64,000 nucleotides of DNA from Serratia sp. Ag1 (GCF_000743355.1 NZ_JQEI01000023.1:1-64000); one strand, 5' to 3'; shown: positions 22,738-32,105, counted from the first letter of the stretch. Notes: a model not told the origin generated them from the sequence alone. A program made the numbers and translations.

Positions 22738-24378
22738 ATGAACAGTGAAAAAAACAACGGAAATCATTCAGGCGAACGGGTAGTGATTGGCGTTGATGTG
22801 GGATCGGGCAGCGCGCGGGCTGGGGTGTTTGATCTTTCCGGCGAGATGTTGGCACATGCCAGCCAGGAGATTAGCCTGTTCCGTGGCCCGGAAAATTTTG
22901 TCGAACAATCAAGCCGCGAGATCTGGGACGCGGTGTGCAACAGCATAAAAAGCGCGGTAGCGTTATCGGGGGTTGCCCCTTCTAGCGTTGCCGGAATAGG
23001 TTTTGATGCCACCTGCTCATTGGTGGTTCTGGGGGAAGGGGGGGAACCGCTTCCCGTGGGGCCGTCGGGGGATCCCGATCGCAACATCATTGTGTGGATG
23101 GATCACCGTGCGACCCCGCAGGCGGAACGGATTAATGCCACCGGGCACCCGGTGCTCAAGTATGTGGGCGGAAAGATTTCACCCGAGATGGAAACGCCCA
23201 AAATTGCCTGGCTGAAGGAAAACAAGCCTGATGTTTACGCCAGTGCCTGGCAGTTTTTCGATCTCGCGGATTTTCTCACCTGGCGTGCTACTGGCGATCT
23301 GGCGCGTTCGGTTTGTACGGTGACGTGTAAATGGACCTATCTGGCGCACGAAAAGCGTTGGGATCCGGACTATTTTCACACCATCGGGCTGGGGGAACTT
23401 GCCGATGAAGGTTTTCGGCGCATTGGGGAACGGGTTGTGGAGCCCGGAACGCCGTGCGGTAACGGCCTGACGGCACAGGCCGCCGAGCAAATGGGGCTAC
23501 CGGCGGGCACTCCCGTTGCCGCCGGGATGATTGATGCACATGCTGGCGGCATTGGCACCGTCGGCGTCGGCAGTGGGGCGATCAATAATCTGGCCTACGT
23601 TTTTGGCACCTCTTCATGCACCATGACCACCACGGCAACCCCGGCTTTTGTGCCTGGCGTTTGGGGGCCTTACTATTCCGCTATGGTCCCAGGCTTGTGG
23701 CTAAACGAAGGCGGGCAAAGCGCCGCCGGGGCGGCAATCAAACAGCTGCTCTCTTTCCACCCGGCGGCGGTTGAAGCAACAGAACAGGCCAAAATGGCGG
23801 GTTGGTCGTTACCGGTGTTTCTGGCCAATCTGGCGCTGGAAAGAATGCCTTCGGCCTCTGCAGCGGCCAAACTCGCAGACGGTATGCATGTGGTTCCGGA
23901 GTTCCTCGGCAACCGCGCCCCTTTTGCCGATCCCCATTCTCGCGCCATCATTGTTGGCTTAGGGATGGAAAGCGATCTCGACAATCTGCTGTCATTGTAT
24001 ATTGCGGGTCTCTGTGGCGTTGGTTATGGCTTGAGGCAGATTATCGAAGCTCAGGCTCAAATGGGGGTCAACATTGAAAAAATTGCGATCAGCGGTGGTG
24101 CCGGGCAACACCCGCTCGTGCGCCAACTGATTGCGGATACCTGTGGTTACACCGTGCTGGCGACCAAAGCCAGCGAACCGGTTTTGCTGGGGGCGGCGAT
24201 TTTAGGGGCGGTTGCAGCTCAACTTGCACCATCGGTTCAGGACGCGATGGAACATTTCGCCGTATTGGATAAGCAGTATCAGCCAGATGCCCATTTCAGC
24301 CAACTGCATGCCCGGCGCTACGAAGCGTATAAACGCCTGCAGTACAGTGCAAAACAGATCAGAGATGAATTACAGTAA
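22738..24378 (+). CDS. FGGY-family pentulose kinase
   Basis: This 546-residue kinase phosphorylates a ketopentose or related polyol with ATP. The N-terminal phosphate loop VIGVDVGSGSARAGVFD, the substrate segment IVWMDHRATPQAERI and the C-terminal KIAISGGAGQHPLVRQL are characteristic of the long pentulose kinase branch, which includes D-ribulokinase-like enzymes. GAGGAATT precedes the ATG. No transporter or isomerase gene is adjacent, so the substrate is probably delivered by genes elsewhere. It is paired with the divergent LacI gene. Confidence 0.88.
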   Translation: MNSEKNNGNHSGERVVIGVDVGSGSARAGVFDLSGEMLAHASQEISLFRGPENFVEQSSREIWDAVCNSIKSAVALSGVAPSSVAGIGFDATCSLVVLGEGGEPLPVGPSGDPDRNIIVWMDHRATPQAERINATGHPVLKYVGGKISPEMETPKIAWLKENKPDVYASAWQFFDLADFLTWRATGDLARSVCTVTCKWTYLAHEKRWDPDYFHTIGLGELADEGFRRIGERVVEPGTPCGNGLTAQAAEQMGLPAGTPVAAGMIDAHAGGIGTVGVGSGAINNLAYVFGTSSCTMTTTATPAFVPGVWGPYYSAMVPGLWLNEGGQSAAGAAIKQLLSFHPAAVEATEQAKMAGWSLPVFLANLALERMPSASAAAKLADGMHVVPEFLGNRAPFADPHSRAIIVGLGMESDLDNLLSLYIAGLCGVGYGLRQIIEAQAQMGVNIEKIAISGGAGQHPLVRQLIADTCGYTVLATKASEPVLLGAAILGAVAAQLAPSVQDAMEHFAVLDKQYQPDAHFSQLHARRYEAYKRLQYSAKQIRDELQ

Positions 24379-24438
24379 TTTTTTATTTATTACGCCAGCA
24401 GGCATAACCGGTTGGCGTTTCAATAGGGGAATAGCGCG

Positions 24439-24867
24439 ATGAGTAAGGTAACCATTTATCATAATCCGGCCTGTGGCACGTCACGTAACACGCTGGAGTT
24501 AATCCGCAACAGTGGGGTTGAACCCACGGTTATTCATTACTTGGAGACACCGCCAAGCCGGGCGGAGTTAGTCCAACTGATCGCGGATATGGGGATTGAG
24601 GTTCGGGCACTATTGCGCAAGAACGTTGAGCCTTTTGAACAGTTGGGGTTGGCAGAAGAATCTTTTAGCGACGATCAACTGATCGATTTTATGTTGCAGC
24701 ACCCGATTCTGATCAATCGCCCAATAGTGGTCACCCCTTTGGGGACTAAACTGTGCCGTCCTTCTGAAGCCGTGCTGGATATTTTACCCGACGCCCAACG
24801 TGCGGCCTTCACCAAGGAAGATGGCGAGCGAGTCGTGGATGCTCAGGGGAAACGCGTAGACCAGTAA
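24439..24867 (+). CDS. arsC: arsenate reductase (glutaredoxin type)
   Basis: This 142-residue protein is of the E. coli ArsC type. Cys12 lies in YHNPACGTSRNT, and the arginines that bind arsenate are in LLRKN, NRPIVVTP and LCRPSE. It reduces arsenate to arsenite using glutathione and glutaredoxin. No arsR, arsB or arsA is next to it, so it is an isolated copy. Its stop codon lies inside a partial ERIC repeat (TAAGTGACTGGGG). Confidence 0.93.
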   Translation: MSKVTIYHNPACGTSRNTLELIRNSGVEPTVIHYLETPPSRAELVQLIADMGIEVRALLRKNVEPFEQLGLAEESFSDDQLIDFMLQHPILINRPIVVTPLGTKLCRPSEAVLDILPDAQRAAFTKEDGERVVDAQGKRVDQ

Positions 24868-24915
24868 GTGACTGGGGTGAGCGAGGAAAGCCAACGTTGA
24901 AGTATAACGGGTATA
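24863..24915. repeat. partial ERIC element overlapping the end of arsC
   Basis: The ERIC core GTAAGTGACTGGGGTGAGCG and the terminal arm TTGAAGTATAACGGGTATA are present, the left half is missing. The arsC TAA lies within the core sequence. Confidence 0.75.
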
Positions 24916-25026
24916 GATATCCCCAACTGTACGCCACGGCAGGGATATTATTGACCCATGACAAGGCGGCCAAGGTATTGGCCTCTTTATAATCACAGCT
25001 GTTTGTCTTCTCACAGGTGTGAACGT

Positions 25027-26199
25027 ATGGCGTATCAACTGAACCTTAACTGGCCAGAATTTCTAGAGAAATACTGGCAGAAACAACCGGTCGTACTGAA
25101 AAATGCCTTGCCAGACTTTGTCGACCCGATCACGCCGGATGAGCTGGCGGGTTTGGCAATGGAAGCGGAGGTTGATAGCCGTTTGGTCAGCCAGGAAAAT
25201 GGCCTGTGGCAGGCCAGTAACGGGCCGTTTGAGCATTTTGATCATCTGGGGGAAACCGGCTGGTCGTTGCTGGCTCAGGCGGTTAACCATTGGCACGCTC
25301 CCTCTGCGGAGCTGGTGCGCCCGTTCCGTGTGTTGCCGGATTGGCGCCTGGACGATCTGATGATCTCCTTTTCTGTGCCAGGTGGTGGCGTCGGGCCACA
25401 TATCGATCAGTATGATGTTTTTATCATTCAGGGAATGGGTAGCCGCCGCTGGCGCGTGGGCGATAAGTTGCCTCTCAAGCAGTTTTGTCCACACCCGGCG
25501 CTGCTGCATGTGGAGCCGTTTACGCCGATCATCGATGAAGATCTGGCTCCGGGCGATATCCTGTATATCCCGCCGGGCTTTCCGCACGATGGTTTTACTC
25601 ACGAAGCCGCACTTAACTACTCGGTCGGTTTCCGTGGCCCCAATGGCCGGGATTTAATCAGCAGCTTCGCTGATTATGCGCTGGAAAACGATCTCGGCGG
25701 TGAACACTACAGCGATCCTGATTTAACCTGCCGCGAACACCCGGGTAAGGTTGAGGATTATGAGCTTGATCGCCTGCGCCGGATGATGATCGACATGATT
25801 AATCAGCCAGAAGATTTTAAGCAGTGGTTTGGCCGCTTTGCTACCACGCCGCGCCATGAACTGGATATTGCCCCCGCGCACCCGCCTTATGAGCCGAGTG
25901 AGATTGTTGATGCTCTGATGAGTGGTGAAGTTCTGACGCGGCTGAGTGGGTTGCGGGTTCTACGCATTGGCGATGGCTTTTTTATCAATAGCGAACCGCT
26001 GGAAACGGTAGCACCGAAAGCGGCTGATGCCCTGTGCCGTTACACGATGCTCGGCAAAAAAGAGCTGGGCGAGGCGCTGCATAATCCGGCATTTGTTACC
26101 GAGTTAACCGGGCTGATCAATCAGGGGTACTGGTTCTTCGACGACTATACCCGTCATACTTCAAGTTGCTTGGGTGTTGGCTGCGTTACTCGGCCCTGA
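25027..26199 (+). CDS. roxA: ribosomal oxygenase RoxA (50S protein L16 3-hydroxylase)
   Basis: This JmjC-type Fe(II)/2-oxoglutarate oxygenase hydroxylates an arginine of ribosomal protein L16, by comparison with E. coli YcfD. The iron ligands are His125, Asp127 (GPHIDQYD) and His187 (GFPHDG). ATG 25027 gives the family start MAYQLNLNWPEF; the open frame back to 24958 is not supported. The normal family end is GYWFF plus one or two residues. Here the frame continues for about 17 residues (YTRHTSSCLGVGCVTRP) encoded by an inserted ERIC element, so the C-terminus is repeat-derived. Confidence 0.95.
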   Translation: MAYQLNLNWPEFLEKYWQKQPVVLKNALPDFVDPITPDELAGLAMEAEVDSRLVSQENGLWQASNGPFEHFDHLGETGWSLLAQAVNHWHAPSAELVRPFRVLPDWRLDDLMISFSVPGGGVGPHIDQYDVFIIQGMGSRRWRVGDKLPLKQFCPHPALLHVEPFTPIIDEDLAPGDILYIPPGFPHDGFTHEAALNYSVGFRGPNGRDLISSFADYALENDLGGEHYSDPDLTCREHPGKVEDYELDRLRRMMIDMINQPEDFKQWFGRFATTPRHELDIAPAHPPYEPSEIVDALMSGEVLTRLSGLRVLRIGDGFFINSEPLETVAPKAADALCRYTMLGKKELGEALHNPAFVTELTGLINQGYWFFDDYTRHTSSCLGVGCVTRP

Positions 26200-26345
26200 C
26201 TGGGCCTCGCCCCTTCGGGGCCGCTGCAAGCAGCGTTCAAATCTGCTTACGCAGATTTGTCACTCACCCCAGTCACTTACTTGAGTAAGCTCCTGGGGCT
26301 TCGTTCCGTTGCCGCCTACAAGCAACTCGAATTATTTTGGGTATA
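26146..26345. repeat. ERIC element with internal insertion, 200 bp
   Basis: It begins TATACCCGTCATACTTCAAG and ends ACTCGAATTATTTTGGGTAT plus A, with the ERIC core CCCCAGTCACTTAC inside. Compared with the 127-bp copy at 51927 it carries about 70 extra bases containing two small hairpins (GGCCTCGCCCC/GGGGCC and AAATCTGC/GCAGATTT). It overlaps the last 54 bases of roxA. Confidence 0.9.
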
Positions 26346-26412
26346 ATAGCGCTGTGAAGAACGGCTGCCAAATGCACAGGTTTAATGTGATTTGGCAGCC
26401 GTTTTTTGGAAC

Positions 26413-27744
26413 TTACTCAGCCATAACCGGTTTCACCCTATGGTGTGGTTGGGCCGTGACGCGATGTTTAAGCACAAAACAGGCGACGATGCCAAAGCAT
26501 GCCATCACGACGGTGTAACCAAAATAAAGCTGGTAACCGGTTTCCTGGTTGGGGGCGTAGTCCATAATGTAGCCGTTAATCAACGGGATAAAGATATCTG
26601 GGCAATAGCCCACCGCAGAAATCACCCCGATTGCCAGGCCGAGTTTGTTTTCTGGCACCTTCAGATTTTCAATAATCGCCCAATACAGACCACGTACTGC
26701 GTAAGTCAGTAGGCCGACGAACAGAATAAAGAACACACAGAAGCCAATCACGACGTTTGAAGGTAATTGCGTTGCAGGGATACAGATAAGGCCGACAAGC
26801 CCAAGCGCGCTAAGTATTAATGCGTAGGTTAATACCCTGATATTGCCCAGTTTGTCCCCCAGGAATCCACCGGCGACCCCGCCAATCGGGCGCAACCACA
26901 GTTTGATGGTGGTAATCGTCCCCGCCATCACGGCGGTGAAGCCCCAGCCACCGGCTTGCAGATAGCCCGAAAAGCTGTAGGTAGACCAGAATAAGTGATA
27001 GCCAGAGGAGATGATGATGGCGATCAGCCACACTTCAGGTTGCCGCAGGATAAACCCCAAATCCTTAATAACGTTTTTATGGCTGGTTTTAGGCTGTTTC
27101 TCCTCTGTTGTACTCGGCAGATTGCCTTCAAACCAGATGCAGACAAAACAGACGATGGCCAACGCAATACAGAACCAGGAATACATGTGAATAACGTAGA
27201 CCAATCCCTGCACCACATTTTTGTCATTCGGGCCAACCGTAACCGAGAAAATAAATAACGCAATGCTCGCCAGGATCGATTCCACTAAACCACGGCCACC
27301 GTCGTAAATACCGTAAAATCGCCCGGCTTCATTTTTGGCCGCAAGCAGCTTAATGCGCTTCATCACCGCTCCCCAGAAGGTCAAACCGGTGGTTACGCCC
27401 CAGCCAGAAAAAATGATGAGCAGCGCGGTGTAGGAGGGTAAGGTGCTGTACCACAGCCCCAGCAGCCCGGTCCCCAGCAGAGACAGGGTAATTAACTTCA
27501 TCGGTTTTACTCTGTCTGCTAACCAACCGCTGGGCGTATAACAGATAAAGAATAAAAGCCCCATGATTGAATACAGTTCACCGAGTTGCACATTGGTAAT
27601 ATTAAAAGCGTGCAGCATGGTATCCTGATAAATCTGCCTTAAATATAACATCGGATATATTGCACCACCGGCAGCGGTCAGCAGCAAGATCTGCATATAT
27701 CGGGTGCTATTCTTTACTTGCTCTGTCTTTATTGTATTTTCCAT
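26413..27744 (-). CDS. yqcE: MFS transporter (YqcE/YihN-like)
   Basis: This 443-residue twelve-helix transporter of the major facilitator superfamily carries YPMLYLRQIY in helix 1, then PSGWLADRVKPMK between helices 2 and 3. Its position with ygcE-, ygcU- and ygcW-like genes matches the E. coli ygc/yqcE locus, so the symbol is given by context and resemblance. It probably imports the sugar or polyol that the oxidoreductases and kinase convert. It is the last gene of the minus-strand operon. The substrate is unknown in any organism I can name. Confidence 0.85.
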   Translation of the reverse strand: MENTIKTEQVKNSTRYMQILLLTAAGGAIYPMLYLRQIYQDTMLHAFNITNVQLGELYSIMGLLFFICYTPSGWLADRVKPMKLITLSLLGTGLLGLWYSTLPSYTALLIIFSGWGVTTGLTFWGAVMKRIKLLAAKNEAGRFYGIYDGGRGLVESILASIALFIFSVTVGPNDKNVVQGLVYVIHMYSWFCIALAIVCFVCIWFEGNLPSTTEEKQPKTSHKNVIKDLGFILRQPEVWLIAIIISSGYHLFWSTYSFSGYLQAGGWGFTAVMAGTITTIKLWLRPIGGVAGGFLGDKLGNIRVLTYALILSALGLVGLICIPATQLPSNVVIGFCVFFILFVGLLTYAVRGLYWAIIENLKVPENKLGLAIGVISAVGYCPDIFIPLINGYIMDYAPNQETGYQLYFGYTVVMACFGIVACFVLKHRVTAQPHHRVKPVMAE

Positions 27745-27801
27745 AATTGTCTACCTGTATGATGTCGGTTACCCTCTGACTCCCAAACGGCAAGGCGCCA
27801 T

Positions 27802-27830
27802 CACTCAGGTATTTGTTTAATACCTGAGTG
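27802..27830. repeat. perfect intercistronic hairpin between the kinase and transporter genes
   Basis: CACTCAGGTATT and AATACCTGAGTG form a perfect 12-bp stem with a 5-base loop. It lies in the 125-base gap between two genes of one operon and lacks a T-tract, so it more likely stabilises mRNA ends or lowers downstream expression than terminates. Confidence 0.6.
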
Positions 27831-27869
27831 TTATACCGGCGTCGGCCGGGAGTGGGGATAGCGATGTAT

Positions 27870-29309
27870 TTATCTTGCTTGTCTATTAAGGAAGCTATAA
27901 GCCTCAGACAGGAGTGGATCCGTGTAATTACGGACTTTTGTGTACACATTCTTATTAATGGCATCATAGTAAATATGATTGTCGTTATTCGGTGTGTACT
28001 TTTTCTTTATCTGTACCATTTCTTTTTTCGCCTGGTTAAAATCCTGCACTACGCCTAAACCAACAGCAGCACACATAGCAGCACCCAGGCAGGCCGAACT
28101 GTTAGCTTTTAGCGTGTAGGTCTCTTTACCAAACAGATCGCAGATAATCTGTACTAAAACATCACTTTTTGCACCGCCGCCAATAATGCGAATGCTGTTT
28201 ATGTTCGATGCGGTTTCTTGCAACATGGCATCTATATTATTTTTTATCGTGTAGGCAATAGCCTCCAGAATAGAACGGTAAATATGGTACTTAGTATGTC
28301 GTTGATCAAAGCCAAGCATAATCCCTTTGCGGAATTGATGGCTCGGCGGGCTCAACCAGTCAAGAATAGTAATCAACCCTTCAGAGCCTGGCGCAATAGA
28401 GTCGGCAATACGGTTTAAAACATCTTCCTCACTGATGTTTTCCATCTCGGCAATTTTGCTGATATCTTCCCCGGCTAAATTTTTAAACCAGCTCACCGTC
28501 CACATACCACGCCGGATCCCGGTGGATTCATAGACATATTTAAACGGTTCACACGCCAGCGTTGGGAAAAAGCTCTCGGCATTAGAGTAGTAATCATGGC
28601 GATAGAGCATGGCTGAAATAAATGTCCCTAACGAGATCATGATTTCATTGGCATCGGTGATCCCAGCCCCCAATACTTCAACCGCCTTGTCATTGCCTGT
28701 AGCGAACACCTGGATAGCCGTGTTCAGGCCAAAACGCTCGGCCAGTTCTGCACGTAGCGGGCCGTAACTCTCACCGGGTTTGATCAGTTCAAACAGTTGG
28801 CTGCGTGTTAGCCCCTGGCGCTGAATTTCGGCGTCATCTGCCCACTGCAGAGTTTGCCAATTCATCGGCCAGTAAACTTCCTGATTGGAACAGCTGTCCT
28901 TAAAAGCACCGGTTAAGCGTAACCCAAGGTAACCGGAAGTGGTGGTGACATATTTCACCGCATCATTCTGGTGAACATAGGGTTGCGACATGCGCATATC
29001 CATCCAGCTAATAACCGGTTCAACCAGCTCACCGTTTTTACCCAGCAGAACTCGGCAGCAACGGATGGTACATAACCCAATTCCCACAATCTGCTGGCGA
29101 TCGCCGGTAAATTTATTCAGGCAATTTTCTATCGCTCGCTGTAGGCTTTCCCAGAGATCTTCTCCTGGGTGGTAAACCACACCGGGGGCCGGTGTTTCGG
29201 TGTTCTGCAATTGATCGCTGCCATAACAGATTTCATTACCCTGTTGATCGAAAATACCCACCTTGGTACTTTGCGAGCCGCTATCAATACCCATGAATAG
29301 TTTTTTCAT
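27870..29309 (-). CDS. ygcE: FGGY-family carbohydrate kinase (YgcE-like)
   Basis: This 479-residue kinase of the xylulokinase/glycerol kinase superfamily has the phosphate loop FMGIDSGSQSTKVGIFD at the N-terminus and RIIGGGAKSDVLVQI near the C-terminus. GGAAG precedes the ATG. Gene content around it (ygcU-, ygcW-, yqcE-like genes) is that of the E. coli ygc locus. It should phosphorylate the ketose made by the dehydrogenase(s) of the operon. It is unrelated in detail to the FGGY kinase at 22738, so the window holds two different members. Confidence 0.87.
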   Translation of the reverse strand: MKKLFMGIDSGSQSTKVGIFDQQGNEICYGSDQLQNTETPAPGVVYHPGEDLWESLQRAIENCLNKFTGDRQQIVGIGLCTIRCCRVLLGKNGELVEPVISWMDMRMSQPYVHQNDAVKYVTTTSGYLGLRLTGAFKDSCSNQEVYWPMNWQTLQWADDAEIQRQGLTRSQLFELIKPGESYGPLRAELAERFGLNTAIQVFATGNDKAVEVLGAGITDANEIMISLGTFISAMLYRHDYYSNAESFFPTLACEPFKYVYESTGIRRGMWTVSWFKNLAGEDISKIAEMENISEEDVLNRIADSIAPGSEGLITILDWLSPPSHQFRKGIMLGFDQRHTKYHIYRSILEAIAYTIKNNIDAMLQETASNINSIRIIGGGAKSDVLVQIICDLFGKETYTLKANSSACLGAAMCAAVGLGVVQDFNQAKKEMVQIKKKYTPNNDNHIYYDAINKNVYTKVRNYTDPLLSEAYSFLNRQAR

Positions 29310-29452
29310 TATTCACTTCCATTATTTTTGATCTAGGTGGAGTGAGGGAATGATTAAATGTCGAGACGGCCTGAGTTGCAGCAGCGTTGAATACAACATC
29401 AGGCACGTCGGATATTACACAGACTCCTCGTTGAGGGATTTATCCGTGAAGA

Positions 29453-30925
29453 TTACTCAAAAAAATGCTCTGTGCCAGGTTGTGGGTAAATACAACCAAA
29501 GTTCATGATGCCTTTCGGGTCATAAACCTGCTTCAGCCCTTGCAGAATATAATAGGCACTGCCATGTTCCTGCTCAGTCCATTGGTTACGATATTTACCA
29601 ATACCGTGGTGGTGGCACATGGACCCGCCCAATTTCAGCGTTTCTTCTACAATAATGCGCTGGATAGGGTGGTGATAAATGCGCATTTCATCTTTCGGTT
29701 CGCAATGAATATTGTAGTTATAAACAAAGTACATATTGGTACCGTTGATATAGCTATGCGACGAGTGCCCGCCCAACATGGTGAGATCTTCACTCCGTTC
29801 AAATTCAGAGCGGATACGCTGGATCACGCGATCGTAGATTTTCGGGATCATTTCCCAGCTTGCGGAGATCTCCGTGGTGAAGCCGTCGTGCCGACTGTGA
29901 TTCACCATGTCGCTGACTTCTTGCTCAATGCGCGCCTGGGACCAGTTGAGATGGTTGAACCAGTTTTCGATCAGTTGGCTTTTAACCGGTTTCAAGATCC
30001 CGGCCGCATGCTCAGCAATGATCTGATTGATGCCATCAATGGTGGCATTCACGATGCCGGAGGGCCCTTCCACCATAAAGATCAGAACGCATTTGCCTTC
30101 GTGGAAGGCGGAGAAATGCTGCGCGGCATCTTCTTCTGAGTAAACCCGTGCTACGGAAGGGCGGTAGCCTGCAACCATGACGTCACGCAGGATCTTGATC
30201 CCTGAAGCAACGTCTTTGATTAAGTGGCCGATAAAGCGGTTGTTCTCCGGGTAGAACTTGAACAGTTTCACCGTAACTTCGGTGATAAAACACAGGGTGC
30301 CTTCGTTACCAATCACCACATGGCGGATGTCCGGGCCGCCAGCACGGCGTGCAACACTCTTGATGCGCGAGATGTGCCCATCAGGGAAGACGCACTCCAA
30401 GCCGAGCACCATGTCCTCGATCCCGCCGTACAGAGTAGAAAACTGGCCGATACTGCGCGTGGCTACCAGCCCGCCATACTGTGCAACCGGTTTGGACTGC
30501 GGCGAATGGCCGGTTGTCAGCCCCTGCTTACGCGCTTCGTCTTCCAGCGTTTGCAGGCAAACCCCCGCTTGCACCGTAGCTTCCATATTGTAGCTGTCGA
30601 TTTTGATGATTTTATTCAGGCGTGCCGAGTCAATCACCAGGGTATTGTCTTTCCAGTTTTCCAGGCCACCTTCGGTTGCCGTTTTGCCACTTCTCGGGAT
30701 AACGTTAATGGCGTTTTGATTACAGAATTGAAGTATTTCCGCCACCTCGGTGGCACTTTCTGGCAGCACAATAGCCGTAGGGAGCGGCACATTAAGTTGC
30801 TCTTTGGCCTTGGCATATTTTTTATATCTGTCGGCTGCTGCATCATATAATTTTGCATGATCGGTCACGATCTGATCGGCTTTCAGCAGATGACGCAATT
30901 GCTCTAATGTTTCGTGCTTGTTCAT
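29453..30925 (-). CDS. ygcU: FAD-binding oxidoreductase (YgcU-like)
   Basis: This 490-residue flavoprotein of the PCMH/VAO type has an FAD-binding N-terminal half (VIPRSGKTATEGGLE, HSPQSKPVAQYGGLVATRS, GNEGTLCFITEVTVK) and an alkyl-DHAP-synthase-like C-terminal half ending GSMCHHHGIGKYR. The central segments are closely similar to E. coli YgcU as I recall it. ATG 30925 with AAGGG upstream is preferred to the longer frame at 30943. It lies 21 bases after the SDR gene. It is expected to oxidise a hydroxy-acid or sugar alcohol with electrons passed to the respiratory chain or oxygen; the substrate is unknown. Confidence 0.87.
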   Translation of the reverse strand: MNKHETLEQLRHLLKADQIVTDHAKLYDAAADRYKKYAKAKEQLNVPLPTAIVLPESATEVAEILQFCNQNAINVIPRSGKTATEGGLENWKDNTLVIDSARLNKIIKIDSYNMEATVQAGVCLQTLEDEARKQGLTTGHSPQSKPVAQYGGLVATRSIGQFSTLYGGIEDMVLGLECVFPDGHISRIKSVARRAGGPDIRHVVIGNEGTLCFITEVTVKLFKFYPENNRFIGHLIKDVASGIKILRDVMVAGYRPSVARVYSEEDAAQHFSAFHEGKCVLIFMVEGPSGIVNATIDGINQIIAEHAAGILKPVKSQLIENWFNHLNWSQARIEQEVSDMVNHSRHDGFTTEISASWEMIPKIYDRVIQRIRSEFERSEDLTMLGGHSSHSYINGTNMYFVYNYNIHCEPKDEMRIYHHPIQRIIVEETLKLGGSMCHHHGIGKYRNQWTEQEHGSAYYILQGLKQVYDPKGIMNFGCIYPQPGTEHFFE

Positions 30926-30946
30926 AATTACCCTTATCATCATTGA

Positions 30947-31732
30947 TTAACGCACTAAAAAGCCACCATCAACCGCTATTACTGAGCCGTTAACATAATT
31001 AGAGGCATCGGAAGCCAAAAAGACCGCTGTTCCCATCAGGTCGGCAATATTTCCCCAACGATTAGCCGCAATATGCGAAAGCACTCGTTTATTAGCTTCT
31101 GGATCTGAACGTGTCTTTTCAGTTAATGGTGTTGCATAATATCCAGGTGCAATAGCGGTAACCTGAATGTTGAATTGTGCCAGTTCATCACAATAGGCTT
31201 TGGTCAACCCGACAATACCGTGTTTGCTGGCTGAATATGCCGGTGACCACTGCCCGCCCAAGTACGAGAACATGGAGGCGATGTTGATAATTTTCCCGCT
31301 GCGTTGGGGAATCAGATATTTGGCAACTTCGTGTGACATTTCAAATGCGGCACTCAGGTTGAGTGCGATCATTTTGTCCCACTGCACGCGGGTAAATTTA
31401 AGGACATCGGGCTCGTTAATACACATTCCGGCGTTGTTAACCAGTATGTCGATGCGGCCAAAGCGTGCGGCTACTTTGTCGATTGCCTGCTGCGGTTCTC
31501 CTTCACGGGTAATGTCAGCAAGAATAAACTGATAATCCACTCCGCACTCTTCCACTAAACGCCGTGTTTCCCCTTCGTCGTCTGCAATCGCAATCACCGC
31601 TACATTGGCCCCGGCTTTGGCAAATGCGACGCTGTATGCCTGGCCCAACCCGCTGTTACCTCCTGTGACAATCGCTGTTTTTCCCTTTAAAGAGAACAGG
31701 TTCAAACTGAAGTCTGTGATTTTTTCCAACAT
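30947..31732 (-). CDS. ygcW: SDR-family oxidoreductase (YgcW-like)
   Basis: This 261-residue short-chain dehydrogenase has the cofactor motif TGGNSGLGQ near residue 22, NNAG, the catalytic Ser in INIASMFSYLGGQ and YSASK (Tyr, Lys). The SYLGGQWSPAYSASKHG region is the same as in E. coli YgcW. It is the first gene of the four-gene minus operon and would interconvert a sugar acid or polyol and its keto form. Its promoter lies in the AT-rich gap shared with the divergent RpiR gene. Confidence 0.9.
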   Translation of the reverse strand: MLEKITDFSLNLFSLKGKTAIVTGGNSGLGQAYSVAFAKAGANVAVIAIADDEGETRRLVEECGVDYQFILADITREGEPQQAIDKVAARFGRIDILVNNAGMCINEPDVLKFTRVQWDKMIALNLSAAFEMSHEVAKYLIPQRSGKIINIASMFSYLGGQWSPAYSASKHGIVGLTKAYCDELAQFNIQVTAIAPGYYATPLTEKTRSDPEANKRVLSHIAANRWGNIADLMGTAVFLASDASNYVNGSVIAVDGGFLVR

Positions 31733-32105
31733 GATCGTTTCCTGATGATTTTTAACATTTAACTTTCATTAACCCTGATCCTGGGTAACATTTATACCGA
31801 TTATTTTCCATAAAACTATGCTTTAGATCCATTTTGTGGAAAATTATTTAAATTAAATTCCTATTGGCTGTTTTTTTGAATTTATTTGGACTTTTGTTTT
31901 ATTAAATTTAATTTAAATGGATTTTAATTCTTAATTTATGTGATTGTATGGATATTTTGTTTGTCATAACGTGGTTTTTAAGGCTGTAACCGAGGGGGAA
32001 TTCTGTAGAGGTGGTTATATCTTCGGCAAGCGGGGTACTCATCTGGAGGTTTTTCTCGTACCATTGGGCCGGGATGATGATTAGGGTGAACATCGGAAAC
32101 AAATC
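31733..32105. promoter_or_regulatory. AT-rich divergent promoter region with an inverted repeat
   Basis: The 373-base gap between ygcW and the RpiR gene is strongly AT-rich, unlike most of the window. At 31804-31815 and 31832-31843 TTTTCCATAAAA and TTTTGTGGAAAA form an inverted repeat with one mismatch and a 16-base spacer, a candidate operator for the RpiR protein. No gene was found; a 64-codon frame at 31908-32102 has no support. Confidence 0.55.
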
